Assembly (NCBI GenBank): GCA_036652035.1
Contig: JAVVWR010000047.1
Location: forward strand, 1-24,616
Direction: 5' to 3'
From: JAEZVV01 sp036652035
Lineage (GTDB): Bacteria > Pseudomonadota > Gammaproteobacteria > Burkholderiales > Burkholderiaceae_F
DNA: 24,616 bases
Part shown: piece after piece, positions 8,324-15,967 of the stretch
How the letters are laid out: the number at the start of each line of letters is the position of its first letter
How positions within the stretch are numbered: position 1 is the first letter of the stretch
Program-made: the position numbers and the translations under genes
Notes under the pieces: generated by a model
Databases searched by the model: none
The model's input: only the letters and a program-made list of their open reading frames with translations
Told to the model about the DNA's origin: nothing

Positions 8324-9058
8324 TCAACCCATATGCAGGCCGCCATTGACCGGAAAGTCGGCCCCGGTGGTGAAAGCGGCGTCGTCCGAGACCAGCCAGG
8401 CGACGATCGAGGCGATTTCCTCGGCCTTGCCCAAGCGTTTGACCGGGATGGTCTGGATGATCTTTTCGCGCACGTCCTCACGCACCGCCAGCACCATGTC
8501 GGTGGCGATATAGCCGGGCGAAACGGTATTGACCGTCACGCCCTTGGCCGCGACTTCCTGCGCCAGCGCCATCGTGAAGCCATGCATGCCGGCCTTGGCG
8601 GCCGAATAGTTCGACTGGCCGAACTGACCCTTCTCGCCATTGACCGAGCTGATGTTGACGATCCGGCCCCAGCCGCGATCGAGCATGTCCTCGATCACCT
8701 GCTTGGTGACGTTAAAGACGCTGTTCAAGTTGGTGTCGATCACCGCGTGCCAGTCATCAACGCTCATCTTGCGAAACAAGCCGTCGCGCGTGATGCCGGC
8801 GTTATTGACCAAAATCTCGATCGGGCCGTGCTCGGCCTTGACCCGCTCAAACGCGGCTTGGGTCGAAGCCCAGTCGGCGACATTGCCAACCGAACACTGA
8901 AAGCTATAGCCGTCGGCCTTTTGCTCGGCGAGCCACTTGGCGTGATCGCGCGTTGGACCGCAGCCGGCCACCACGGTGTAGCCCGTGTCATGCAGCTTGC
9001 GGCAAATCGCGGTGCCAATCCCGCCCATGCCGCCTGTCACGTACGCCAGCTTTGCCAT
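8324..9058 (-). CDS. phaB: Acetoacetyl-CoA reductase PhaB (short-chain dehydrogenase)
   Basis: 244 residues, the normal PhaB size. It reduces acetoacetyl-CoA with NADPH to (R)-3-hydroxybutyryl-CoA, the monomer for PhaC. Seen in the sequence: the nucleotide-binding glycine motif TGGMGGIG (8-15), NNAG (85-88), and the catalytic residues Ser138 (NISSVNG), Tyr151 and Lys155 (SNYSAAKAG). The PhaB-typical stretch NGEKGQFGQSNYSAAKAGMH is present (140-159). The start at 9058 has GGAG six bases upstream. It follows phaC by 57 bases and is probably co-transcribed with it; phaR follows after 143 bases. The thiolase gene that normally supplies acetoacetyl-CoA (phaA) is not in this cluster. Confidence 0.95.
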   Translation of the reverse strand: MAKLAYVTGGMGGIGTAICRKLHDTGYTVVAGCGPTRDHAKWLAEQKADGYSFQCSVGNVADWASTQAAFERVKAEHGPIEILVNNAGITRDGLFRKMSVDDWHAVIDTNLNSVFNVTKQVIEDMLDRGWGRIVNISSVNGEKGQFGQSNYSAAKAGMHGFTMALAQEVAAKGVTVNTVSPGYIATDMVLAVREDVREKIIQTIPVKRLGKAEEIASIVAWLVSDDAAFTTGADFPVNGGLHMG

Positions 9059-9115
9059 GCTCGTCTCCGTTGTTATGGGTGATGCGCGACCGCCACGCCA
9101 GTCACGGTCAAGACC

Positions 9116-10930
9116 TCAGGCTTTCTCTTTGACATAGCGACCGGGCGCGGGCTCGATCGGTTTGAACTTGGCGTTGCCCATTCTTTGGGGCGCGGCGACT
9201 TCACCGTCGGCGTAACACGCCATCCATGCGTTCCAGTCTTTCCACCAGCTGCCCGGGTGCTCGACCGCCGCGGCCAGCCACGCTTGGGCCTCGGCCGGCA
9301 GCGGAGCCGCGGGACCGGTCCAGTAGCTGCGCCGGTTCTTGGTTGGCGGGTTGATCGAGCCGGCAATATGGCCGCTCGCCCCCAGCACGAAGCGGACCTC
9401 GTGCTCGCGCCCGAAGACCCGGGCCGACGCCAGGGCTGCTCTCCACGGCACGATGTGATCCTCGCGCGCGCCAAAGACATAGACCGGCGCCTGGATCCGG
9501 GTGAGGTCGATCGTCTCGCCGCAGACCGTGAGAGCACCCGGCTGCTTGAGCTGGTTCTCGAGGTAGAGCTTGCGCAGATACCAGGCAAACATCGGCCCGG
9601 GCAGATTGGTGCTGTCGCCGTTCCAGTACAGCAGATCGAACGCGGCGGGCTGGCGCCCCTCGAGGTAATTGCTGACGACGTAGTTCCAGACCAGATCCTT
9701 GGCCCGCAGGCTGGAAAAGGTATTGGCGAGGTCGGCCCCCGCCATCAAGCCACCCTGGCCAATGGTCTGCTCGCGCCGCTGCACCGAGGCTTCGTCGATA
9801 AAGACATCGAGCACGCCAGTGTCGGAAAAATCGAGCAGCGAAGTCATCAAGGTAAAACTCGCCGCGGCCTGCTCGCCCCGCGCGGCCAGCACGGCCAGCG
9901 CGGTGGCAAGAAGAGTGCCGCCAACGCAAAACCCCAGGGTATTGAGCGTCTTCTGGCCGCTGATGGCCTGCACGGTGCGGATCGCCTCGATCACGCCACG
10001 TTCAACGTAATCGTCCCAGGTCAGACGACTCTCAGCCTCGTGCGGGTTCTTCCACGACACCAGAAACACCGTGTTGCCCTGCTCGACCGCGTAGCGCACC
10101 AAGGAGTTGTCCGGCTGCAGATCGAGGATGTAGAACTTGTTGATGCAGGGCGGCACGATCAGAAAAGGCCGTTTTCTGACGCGGGCCGTGGCCGGCGCGT
10201 ACTGGATCAGCTGGATCAGTCCGTTTTCAAACACCACCTCGCCGCGGCTCGTCGCCACATTGCGGCCGACCTCGAAAGCGGCCTCGTCGGTCTGGCTGAT
10301 CTTTCCCTTGTTCAGATCGGCGAGCAGATTGGCCAGACCGGCCTTGAGGCTCTCGCCGCGGGTCTCGATCAAGGTCTGCTGCGCCTTGGGGTTGAGCGCC
10401 AGGTAGTTCGAGGGCGAAGCCGCATCGACCCACTGCGCCACCGCAAAATTCAGCCGCTTCTTGAGCTTGACGTCGGCCTCGACACTGGCGGCGAGCCGCG
10501 TCATGAACTCGCTGTTGAGCAGGTAGGCGCGTGCGGTAAACGCGGCCAACGGATTGGCGCTCCAGGCCGGATCAGCAAACCGGCTGTCCTTGATCGACTC
10601 GCCCGCTGCCGTGGGGTGAGTGAGGAACTCGGACCAGAGCGAGCCCAGACGCTCGAGGTAATCGGACTGGATCTTGAGCAGTTGCTCGGGCGCAATGGTC
10701 AATTGAGCCAATGGATTCCAATCCGCCCCATCCGCCCAATCCATCCAATGAGCCCAATGAGCCGGATGCGGTGCGGTCGGTGCCGGCTCGGGCGATGGCG
10801 CCGACTCTGGCTGGGGTCGGTCCGAAGGCCGCGGGCGAGCCGGTGATCGCGGCTTGGCGGCCGCCTTCTTGACAGCGGGCACGGTCTTGCGAGCGGCCGT
10901 TGCGCCGCCGCCGGTCTTGCGGGTTGCCAT
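9116..10930 (-). CDS. phaC: Class I poly(3-hydroxyalkanoate) synthase PhaC
   Basis: 604 residues. It polymerises (R)-3-hydroxybutyryl-CoA at the granule surface. The alpha/beta-hydrolase core has the PHA synthase lipase-like box GFCVGG with catalytic Cys335, Asp491 in GAREDHIVPW and His521 in GASGHIAGSINPP. The C-terminus IEPAPGRYVKEKA matches that of the Cupriavidus enzyme almost exactly. The start is the ATG at 10930, with AAGGAG at 10936-10941 and 5-base spacing; an in-frame GTG at 10936 overlaps this site and is unlikely. The first about 55 residues are unusual: rich in Lys, Ala, Arg and Pro (ARKTVPAVKKAAAKPRSPAR). They are followed by a Trp-periodic repeat (AHWAHWMDWADGADW, about 57-71). 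pgeF lies upstream and phaB follows. Confidence 0.96.
   Translation of the reverse strand: MATRKTGGGATAARKTVPAVKKAAAKPRSPARPRPSDRPQPESAPSPEPAPTAPHPAHWAHWMDWADGADWNPLAQLTIAPEQLLKIQSDYLERLGSLWSEFLTHPTAAGESIKDSRFADPAWSANPLAAFTARAYLLNSEFMTRLAASVEADVKLKKRLNFAVAQWVDAASPSNYLALNPKAQQTLIETRGESLKAGLANLLADLNKGKISQTDEAAFEVGRNVATSRGEVVFENGLIQLIQYAPATARVRKRPFLIVPPCINKFYILDLQPDNSLVRYAVEQGNTVFLVSWKNPHEAESRLTWDDYVERGVIEAIRTVQAISGQKTLNTLGFCVGGTLLATALAVLAARGEQAAASFTLMTSLLDFSDTGVLDVFIDEASVQRREQTIGQGGLMAGADLANTFSSLRAKDLVWNYVVSNYLEGRQPAAFDLLYWNGDSTNLPGPMFAWYLRKLYLENQLKQPGALTVCGETIDLTRIQAPVYVFGAREDHIVPWRAALASARVFGREHEVRFVLGASGHIAGSINPPTKNRRSYWTGPAAPLPAEAQAWLAAAVEHPGSWWKDWNAWMACYADGEVAAPQRMGNAKFKPIEPAPGRYVKEKA
10718..10762. 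repeat. 9-bp tandem repeat inside the phaC 5' region
   Basis: Five consecutive 9-base units on the plus strand: CCAATCCGC, CCCATCCGC, CCAATCCAT, CCAATGAGC, CCAATGAGC, the last two identical. On the coding (minus) strand each unit gives three residues, read as AHW, AHW, MDW, ADG, ADW. The unit length keeps the reading frame, so gain or loss of copies would change the protein without disrupting it. Confidence 0.85.
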
Positions 10931-10935
10931 CCTCA

Positions 10936-10941
10936 CTCCTT
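10936..10941 (-). promoter_or_regulatory. Ribosome binding site deciding the phaC start
   Basis: AAGGAG on the minus strand, five bases before the ATG at 10930. The alternative GTG start overlaps the site itself, so the ATG is preferred. Confidence 0.8.
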
Positions 10942-10995
10942 AAGCCTGCCAGGCGATCGACGCCGCCCTCTCCCGACCGATTCTTGCGATGCCGC

Positions 10996-11018
10996 ATGCG
11001 TGGTGTCAAACCACGCAT
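10996..11018. repeat. Perfect 9-bp hairpin between pgeF and phaC
   Basis: ATGCGTGGT, loop GTCAA, ACCACGCAT: a perfect 9-bp stem with a 5-base loop in the 110-base gap between the pgeF stop and the phaC start. No run of T follows on either strand, so it is not a classical terminator. It also overlaps the 8-base palindrome CGCATGCG at 10993-11000. It could act as an operator, an mRNA processing or stability structure, or a weak attenuator ahead of phaC. Function is unknown. Confidence 0.6.
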
Positions 11019-11040
11019 ACAACACGCGGGCGGTGTGAGC

Positions 11041-11811
11041 TCAGGCCTTCGGCTCAATCCAGATGAGAGCGGCGTGACGCCCGGTCACGCGATCGCGGCG
11101 AAAGCTGAAGAAGCGCTCGGCGTCACCCACGGTGCACTGCCCGCCGCCAGCGACATCGTCCACGCCACAGCTTGCAAGCGCCTGACGCCCGAGCGTGAAA
11201 AGATCGGCCAACCACTTGCCATTGCCCTTCTCGACAAAGGCTGCGCCCGCTGGCGACAGGCGCTCGATCATCGCGGCGCGAACCTCGTCGCCAACTTCGA
11301 ACGCTGCGGGGCCGATGGCCGGCCCCAGCCAGGCGACCAGTTCCGCCGCCGGATCGCCCAGGCGATCCCGCATCGCTGCGGCAGTCGCTTGAATCACTCC
11401 GCCCGCCAAGCCGCGCCAGCCGGCGTGGGCCGCGCCCACGACCCGCCCGTGCCGATCGGCCAGCAAAACCGGCATGCAGTCGGCCACCATCACCGCGCAT
11501 ACCACGCCGGGCGCATCGCTAAAGCTCGCATCGGCCGGCACCGGCTCGGTCACGCTGGCGGCGTCAACCACCACCGGGCCGTGAACCTGGTTGAGCCAGC
11601 GCGGCGCACTGGGCAAAAGCGCGGCCAGTGCCGCGCGGTTGGCGGCGACGGCCGCCGGATCATCGCCACAGGCCGCCCCCAGGTTGAAGCCACCCTCGCC
11701 GCTGACGGCGCCCCAGGGGCCGCGCGAGACTCCTCCCGTGCGCAGCGTGAAGACCGCCCCAACGCCGGCCGGCGCCGGCCAGTCCGGCCGCAGAATCGCG
11801 GGCGAACTCAT
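11041..11811 (-). CDS. pgeF: Peptidoglycan editing factor PgeF / purine nucleoside phosphorylase (YfiH, laccase-domain family)
   Basis: 256 residues, the family's normal length. The zinc ligands of the Cu-oxidase_4/YfiH fold are visible: His77 (NQVHGP), Cys112 (VADCMPVLL) and His129 (AAHAGWRGL). The family motif FTLRTGGVSRGPW is at 21-33. Members remove wrongly incorporated amino acids from peptidoglycan precursors (E. coli PgeF), and several have purine nucleoside phosphorylase or adenosine deaminase activity; older annotations call them polyphenol oxidases. The start at 11811 overlaps the rluD stop by four bases (ATGA), so the pair is co-translated. The rluD-pgeF pairing is the same as in E. 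coli. Confidence 0.93.
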   Translation of the reverse strand: MSSPAILRPDWPAPAGVGAVFTLRTGGVSRGPWGAVSGEGGFNLGAACGDDPAAVAANRAALAALLPSAPRWLNQVHGPVVVDAASVTEPVPADASFSDAPGVVCAVMVADCMPVLLADRHGRVVGAAHAGWRGLAGGVIQATAAAMRDRLGDPAAELVAWLGPAIGPAAFEVGDEVRAAMIERLSPAGAAFVEKGNGKWLADLFTLGRQALASCGVDDVAGGGQCTVGDAERFFSFRRDRVTGRHAALIWIEPKA

Positions 11812-12791
11812 TCTTCAAGCACGTGGGTCGGTCGATCGAGCGGACCAAAGCCGAACTCGCGCATCAGTGCGCTCATGTCGGCGGGCGGCGGCCGGAACCA
11901 CTCGAACTCCTCGCGGGTATCCGGATGGATCAAGCCCAGCCGGCTGGCGTGCAAAGCTTGGCGTGAGAAGGTGGTCCACAAGGCGGGGCCAGGCTGGGGC
12001 CGGGTGCGGCGGCCGCGGTAGACCGGATCGCCCACCAGCGGCAAACCGAGCGACTCGAGGTGAACGCGGATCTGGTGGGTGCGACCGGTTTCGAGCCGAC
12101 AGGCGACCCACGAGAAATCGAGCTCATCGGTGCGCACCACGCCCACCCGCGCCACATGCGTGATCGCGGGCTTGGCCGCCAGACCGTGGCCAACGTGAAA
12201 GCGGAGCGGATGGCGCGGATCGCGCTCGATCGCCGCCTCGATCGTCTTGAACTCGGGCGCGATGCCGTGCGCCACCGCCCAGTACTCGCGCTTGACGGTG
12301 CGCGCCTGGAGCTGGCGCACCAGATCGGTCTGAGCGACCAGCGTGCGCGCCACCACCATCAGGCCCGAGGTATGGGCGTCGAGCCGGTGGACGATGCCGG
12401 CACGCGGCACGCGGGCCAGGTTGGCATCGTGGGCGAGCAGACCGTTCAACAGAGTGCCCGACCAGTTGCCGGCACCGGGATGAACCACCAGGCCCGCCGG
12501 CTTGTCGATCACGATGATCGAAGCGTCCTCGTAGACGATCGACAGATCCATCGCCTCCGGAACGAAGGCGAGTTCTTCCGGCGCCGGCTGGGCCACCACC
12601 GTGACCTCGTCGAATTCGATCAGCGAATGACGGGGCTTGGCCACCGTCTTGCCGTTGACCAGGACCGCGCCTTGCGCGATCCAGTCTTGCAGCCGCCCGC
12701 GCGAGATGCGCGGCATCCAGGCGGCCAGCATCTTGTCGAGCCGCTCGCCGTGCTGGGCGGCCGTGGCGACGAAGCGACTCGCTTCGTCCAT
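11808..12791 (-). CDS. rluD: 23S rRNA pseudouridine synthase RluD
   Basis: 327 residues. RluD isomerises uridines 1911, 1915 and 1917 (E. coli numbering) in helix 69 of 23S rRNA. It has an N-terminal S4 RNA-binding domain (ERLDKMLAAWMPRISRGRLQ, about 16-35) and the RluA-family catalytic motif GIVHRLDAHTSGLMVVA with Asp138, plus RTHQIRVHLESLGLPLVGDP near the end. The frame is open far upstream through the opposite strand of bamD, but family similarity begins just after the ATG at 12791 and further extension would run into the bamD promoter. No strong ribosome site is visible. It is divergent from bamD, as in E. coli, and overlaps pgeF. The close paralogue RluC is the main alternative; the neighbourhood favours RluD. 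Confidence 0.93.
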   Translation of the reverse strand: MDEASRFVATAAQHGERLDKMLAAWMPRISRGRLQDWIAQGAVLVNGKTVAKPRHSLIEFDEVTVVAQPAPEELAFVPEAMDLSIVYEDASIIVIDKPAGLVVHPGAGNWSGTLLNGLLAHDANLARVPRAGIVHRLDAHTSGLMVVARTLVAQTDLVRQLQARTVKREYWAVAHGIAPEFKTIEAAIERDPRHPLRFHVGHGLAAKPAITHVARVGVVRTDELDFSWVACRLETGRTHQIRVHLESLGLPLVGDPVYRGRRTRPQPGPALWTTFSRQALHASRLGLIHPDTREEFEWFRPPPADMSALMREFGFGPLDRPTHVLEE

Positions 12792-12820
12792 TTCATCAGG
12801 GGCGTCTGCTGCCCGCTGGC

Positions 12821-12826
12821 TATAAT
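12821..12826 (+). promoter_or_regulatory. Consensus -10 box (TATAAT) for bamD
   Basis: A perfect TATAAT lies 31 bases upstream of the bamD ATG, in a region otherwise near 65 percent GC. No good -35 hexamer is seen at 16-18 bases distance, so activity would rest on the -10 box. Transcription starting about seven bases downstream would leave a leader of about 25 bases. Confidence 0.55.
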
Positions 12827-12857
12827 CGTCCGACTCTTTCACCAGGCCTGCCTCTCG

Positions 12858-13634
12858 ATGTCCATTTCGTTCGCGTTTTCCACGCGTCGTGTTGTGTCTT
12901 TTGTTGCACCACTCGTAGCGGCATTGATGCTCGCGTCCTGCGGCGTCTTCAACCAGATCGGGAAAGATCCCACCTCCGACTGGTCGGCTGAGAAATTGTA
13001 TGCGGAGGCACGCTCTGAGCTGAACGAAGGCAACTGGATCAAGGCCCGGGAGTACTACCAGAAGCTCGAATCGCGCTATCCCTTCGGCCGCCACGCCCAG
13101 CAAGCGCAGATCGAAACCGCTTACTCCTTTCTCAAGGAAGGCGAAGCCGCCCAGGCGATCCAGGCCTGCGACCGCTTTCTGCGCCAATATCCCAACCACC
13201 CGTTTGCCGACTACGTTCTTTATATCAAGGCGCTGGCGAGCTTCAATGAAGACGAAGGCCTGCTGACCAAGCTCACGCGCCAGGATCTCTCCGAACGGGA
13301 CGCCAAGTCGGCCCGCGATTCCTTCGACATCTTCAAGGAACTCGTCAGCCGTTACCCCGAGAGCAGGTATGCAACCGAAGCACGGATGCGCATGCGTCAA
13401 CTGGTCGACGCACAAGCCCGCTACGAGATCCACGTCGCCAACTACTACTTCACCCGCAAGGCCTATCTCGCCGCGATCGGCCGGGCGCAGATCGTTCTGC
13501 GCGACTTCCAATCGACGCCCTCGGCCCGCGATGCCCTCAAGATCCTGGTCGAAAGCTACAAGGCGCTTGGCATGAAGGACTTGCAGGCCGACGCCCAGCG
13601 GGTGCTTGATCTCAATCCGCCGGCCAAAAAATAA
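12858..13634 (+). CDS. bamD: Outer membrane assembly lipoprotein BamD (ComL/YfiO)
   Basis: 258 residues. BamD is the essential lipoprotein of the BAM complex that inserts beta-barrel proteins into the outer membrane. The signal peptide carries a lipobox (LASCG) with lipidated Cys28. The mature part is a series of TPR-like helix pairs: SAEKLYAEARSELNEGNWIK, QQAQIETAYSFLKEGEAAQA, FADYVLYIKALASFNEDEGL and ARYEIHVANYYFTRKAYLAA. The start at 12858 is fixed by the signal peptide; the long open frame back to 12060 is a shadow of rluD. It is divergent from rluD and followed by a strong palindrome at 13652-13675. Confidence 0.95.
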   Translation: MSISFAFSTRRVVSFVAPLVAALMLASCGVFNQIGKDPTSDWSAEKLYAEARSELNEGNWIKAREYYQKLESRYPFGRHAQQAQIETAYSFLKEGEAAQAIQACDRFLRQYPNHPFADYVLYIKALASFNEDEGLLTKLTRQDLSERDAKSARDSFDIFKELVSRYPESRYATEARMRMRQLVDAQARYEIHVANYYFTRKAYLAAIGRAQIVLRDFQSTPSARDALKILVESYKALGMKDLQADAQRVLDLNPPAKK

Positions 13635-13651
13635 GTCGGTCAGCTTTCAAG

Positions 13652-13675
13652 CCAGGGGCGCCGCGGCGCCCCTGG
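13652..13675. terminator. Perfect 24-base GC-rich palindrome, probable terminator between bamD and the helicase gene
   Basis: The 24 bases are exactly self-complementary: the left half is CCAGGGGCGCCG and the right half is its reverse complement. It starts 17 bases after the bamD stop and ends 14 bases before the stop of the convergent helicase gene, so it is placed to end transcription from both sides. The T-tract is weak (GGGCATTTCT on the plus strand, none on the minus), so termination may be incomplete or assisted. Confidence 0.7.
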
Positions 13676-13689
13676 GCATTTCTGGCGGC

Positions 13690-15708
13690 TCAGGCCTCGT
13701 CGCCGCGACGCTCAAGAAAAGCCGTCGCCCGCGCCAGGCGCCGCGTGCGCGAAAACGGCGGCAGACTGGCGATCACCGTCTTGCCATAGGGCTTGGTGAC
13801 CAGACGCTCGTCAAGGATCATCAGCACGCCGCGGTCATTCTCGTCGCGGATCAGGCGCCCGACGCCCTGCTTGAGCAAGGTCACCGCCGCCGGCAGTTGA
13901 TACTCCATGAAGGCATTGCGGCCGGTGGTCTTGAGCCAGCGGATCTTGGCCTCGACCACGGGATCGTCAGGCGGCGCAAACGGCAGCTTGTCGATCACGA
14001 CCAGCGAGAGCGCGTCGCCGCGAATGTCGATGCCTTCCCAGAAACTGACCGAGCCCACCAGGATCGCATTGCCCGCGGCTCTGAACTGGTCGATCAACGA
14101 GCGCCGCGTACCCGTTCCCTGGACCAGCAGCGGCAAGTCCAGGCCGGTCGCCTCCAGGTGATCGCGCAACCGATCGGCCACCCGATCAACCGCCCGCAGC
14201 GTGGTGCACAACACGAAGGTGCGCCCGCCAGCCGCTTCGATCAGCGGCCACGCGGCGTCAGCCACCTGCTCGGGGAAGTCGGGCCCGAGCGGCTGGGGCA
14301 AGTCCTCGGGCAGATACAGCAGCGCCTGATGCTCGAACTCGAACGGACTCTCCCACTGCGCGGTCTGCGCATCAGCCAGACCCATCTCGGCCAGAAAATG
14401 GTCAAAACGCCCGGCGGTGGTGAGCGTCGCCGAGGTCAGCACCCAGGCATGCGACTGACGTTCGCGAGCGCGGGCAAAGGCATCGGAAAACGACAGCGGC
14501 GTGGCGTGAAATTGCGCGCCCAGCGTTGTCACATTGACCCAGCGCACCGTGGGCGCGCCGCCGCCGTCGCCCATCACGGGAGCCGGTTCGGTCGAGGCCT
14601 TCATCCAGACGGTGGCGGACTCTCTGAGCGCATTGGCGCGCGGCCCCAGCAGATCAAGCTCGGCATCGCGGTTTTTGTTGGCTTCGAACGCGTGCTCGAG
14701 ATCGAGCAAGGCCTGACGAATGTCTTCAAAACCCGCGGCCAATTTTTCGCCGCCCTCGATGCGATCGAGCGGAACCCGGCGCCCCGCCGCCAGGCCGGCG
14801 TCGGCCAGGCGCAAGCGCAGATCGCGCGCCGAGCGCTCCAGCGCATCGGCCAGCCGGGTCCAGGGTGCGCCATCCGGAGCCCGGGTCAGACCCAACCCGC
14901 GAGCGTCGCGCGAAAGATCGACGACTTGCAGCAAAGAAAAGCTGGTGCCAAAGAAGTCGGCTGCGATTTCGGGGAGCTGGTGCGCCTCGTCGAGGATCAC
15001 CGTATCGGCCGCGGGCAGAAAATCGCTGATTGCGTCGTCGCGCAAAGCCAGGTCGGCGAGGAACAAATGGTGGTTGACCACCACCACGTCGGCCGCCTGC
15101 GCGGCGCGGCGCGCCTTGAAGACAAAGCACTCCTGCATTTGCGGACATTCGGTGCCCGGGCAGTTCTCGCGGGTCGAGGTCACCGCCGGCCAGACCGAGG
15201 CGTTTTCCGGCACCGACGCCAACTCGGCGCGGTCACCGCTCGTGGTGATGCGGGCGAATCGAACGATCTCGCGCAAGTGAAACGCTTCTTCGCGCGAATT
15301 CAAAAGGCCTTCGGATTCGGCATGCGCCAGGCGTTGCAGGCAGACGTAATTGGCCCGCCCCTTGAGCAGGGCGATCTCGGCATTGACCTTGAGCGCCGCT
15401 CGAACCGCCGGCAAGTCCTTGCGGAAAAGCTGGTCCTGCAAGGGCTTGCTGCCGGTCGAGAGCAAGACCTTGCCGCCCGCGAGCAAGGCCGGAACCAGAT
15501 AGGCGAAGGTCTTGCCGGTACCAGTACCGGCCTCAGCGACGAGCGTGCCGCGGGCCTCGATCGCGGTCGCCACACGTTCGGCCATATCCGCTTGCGAGGT
15601 GCGCGCGGAGAAGCCGTCAATCGCCTGCGCGAGCGCGCCATCGGCGCTGAAAGCCGCGCGCACCTCGACCGCCAGCTGTGCAGCCGACTTGGGATTGATT
15701 TCGTCCAT
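13690..15708 (-). CDS. ATP-dependent DNA helicase of the DinG/YoaA (XPD-like) family
   Basis: 672 residues, between E. coli YoaA and DinG in size. The superfamily 2 iron-sulfur helicase features are all present: Walker A EAGTGTGKT (59-67), four Fe-S cysteines at 123 (NYVCLQ), 183, 188 and 194 (ENCPGTECPQMQEC), the DEAH box (240-243, VILDEAHQLPE), and a C-terminal motif QGVGRLIRDENDRG. Such enzymes unwind 5'-3' and act on R-loops, D-loops and stalled replication forks. The AEAGTGTGKTFAYLVPAL form and overall size fit YoaA at least as well as DinG. The start overlaps the stop of the upstream DUF465 gene by one base (TGATG), so the two are translationally coupled. It converges with bamD. Confidence 0.92.
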   Translation of the reverse strand: MDEINPKSAAQLAVEVRAAFSADGALAQAIDGFSARTSQADMAERVATAIEARGTLVAEAGTGTGKTFAYLVPALLAGGKVLLSTGSKPLQDQLFRKDLPAVRAALKVNAEIALLKGRANYVCLQRLAHAESEGLLNSREEAFHLREIVRFARITTSGDRAELASVPENASVWPAVTSTRENCPGTECPQMQECFVFKARRAAQAADVVVVNHHLFLADLALRDDAISDFLPAADTVILDEAHQLPEIAADFFGTSFSLLQVVDLSRDARGLGLTRAPDGAPWTRLADALERSARDLRLRLADAGLAAGRRVPLDRIEGGEKLAAGFEDIRQALLDLEHAFEANKNRDAELDLLGPRANALRESATVWMKASTEPAPVMGDGGGAPTVRWVNVTTLGAQFHATPLSFSDAFARARERQSHAWVLTSATLTTAGRFDHFLAEMGLADAQTAQWESPFEFEHQALLYLPEDLPQPLGPDFPEQVADAAWPLIEAAGGRTFVLCTTLRAVDRVADRLRDHLEATGLDLPLLVQGTGTRRSLIDQFRAAGNAILVGSVSFWEGIDIRGDALSLVVIDKLPFAPPDDPVVEAKIRWLKTTGRNAFMEYQLPAAVTLLKQGVGRLIRDENDRGVLMILDERLVTKPYGKTVIASLPPFSRTRRLARATAFLERRGDEA

Positions 15709-15905
15709 CAGGCGGGAATGTCCGGCACCAGCTGCATCTGGAGCTGTGTGAGCTGATCCTTGATCTGCAGCTTGCGCTTCTTGAAGCGTCGCAGAGCCAG
15801 CTCGTTGACGTTGGACGAAGCGCTCAGACGCTCGAGCGCCTCGTCGAGGTCACGATGTTCGATCTGCAAGTCGATGAGGCGGCGTTTGATCTCTTCCTGG
15901 TCCAT
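15708..15905 (-). CDS. Small DUF465 (YdcH-like) coiled-coil protein
   Basis: 65 residues, starting MDQEEIKRRLIDLQIEHRDL. The sequence is almost entirely helical and charged, with the DUF465/YdcH pattern: helix, short SASSNVNELAL turn, and FKKRKLQIKDQLTQLQMQL. No function is established for the family. GGGGA lies about seven bases before the ATG at 15905, which decides this start over the open frame to 15947. The gene overlaps the helicase start by one base. It is divergent from the PP2C gene, with 62 bases between the two starts. Confidence 0.85.
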   Translation of the reverse strand: MDQEEIKRRLIDLQIEHRDLDEALERLSASSNVNELALRRFKKRKLQIKDQLTQLQMQLVPDIPA

Positions 15906-15967
15906 GACTTTCCCCGGCCGCAGCCACATCCGATGATAGACTGCCACGCCTCAGTGCGAGGCCAGAC

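Noticed and set aside
9185..10846. 553-codon plus-strand ORF opposite phaC
   Set aside because: Antisense shadow of the PHA synthase frame; no recognisable domain or start signal.
11808..13511. Extended rluD frame reading through the opposite strand of bamD
   Set aside because: Residues before the ATG at 12791 have no RluD similarity and lie across the bamD promoter and gene, so it is an antisense extension, not a fusion protein.
13606..15756. 716-codon plus-strand ORF covering the helicase gene
   Set aside because: It is longer than the real gene but is its antisense shadow. The minus strand has intact Walker A, Fe-S cysteine and DEAH motifs, while the plus reading is low-complexity Arg/Gly/Gln/His-rich and begins inside bamD.
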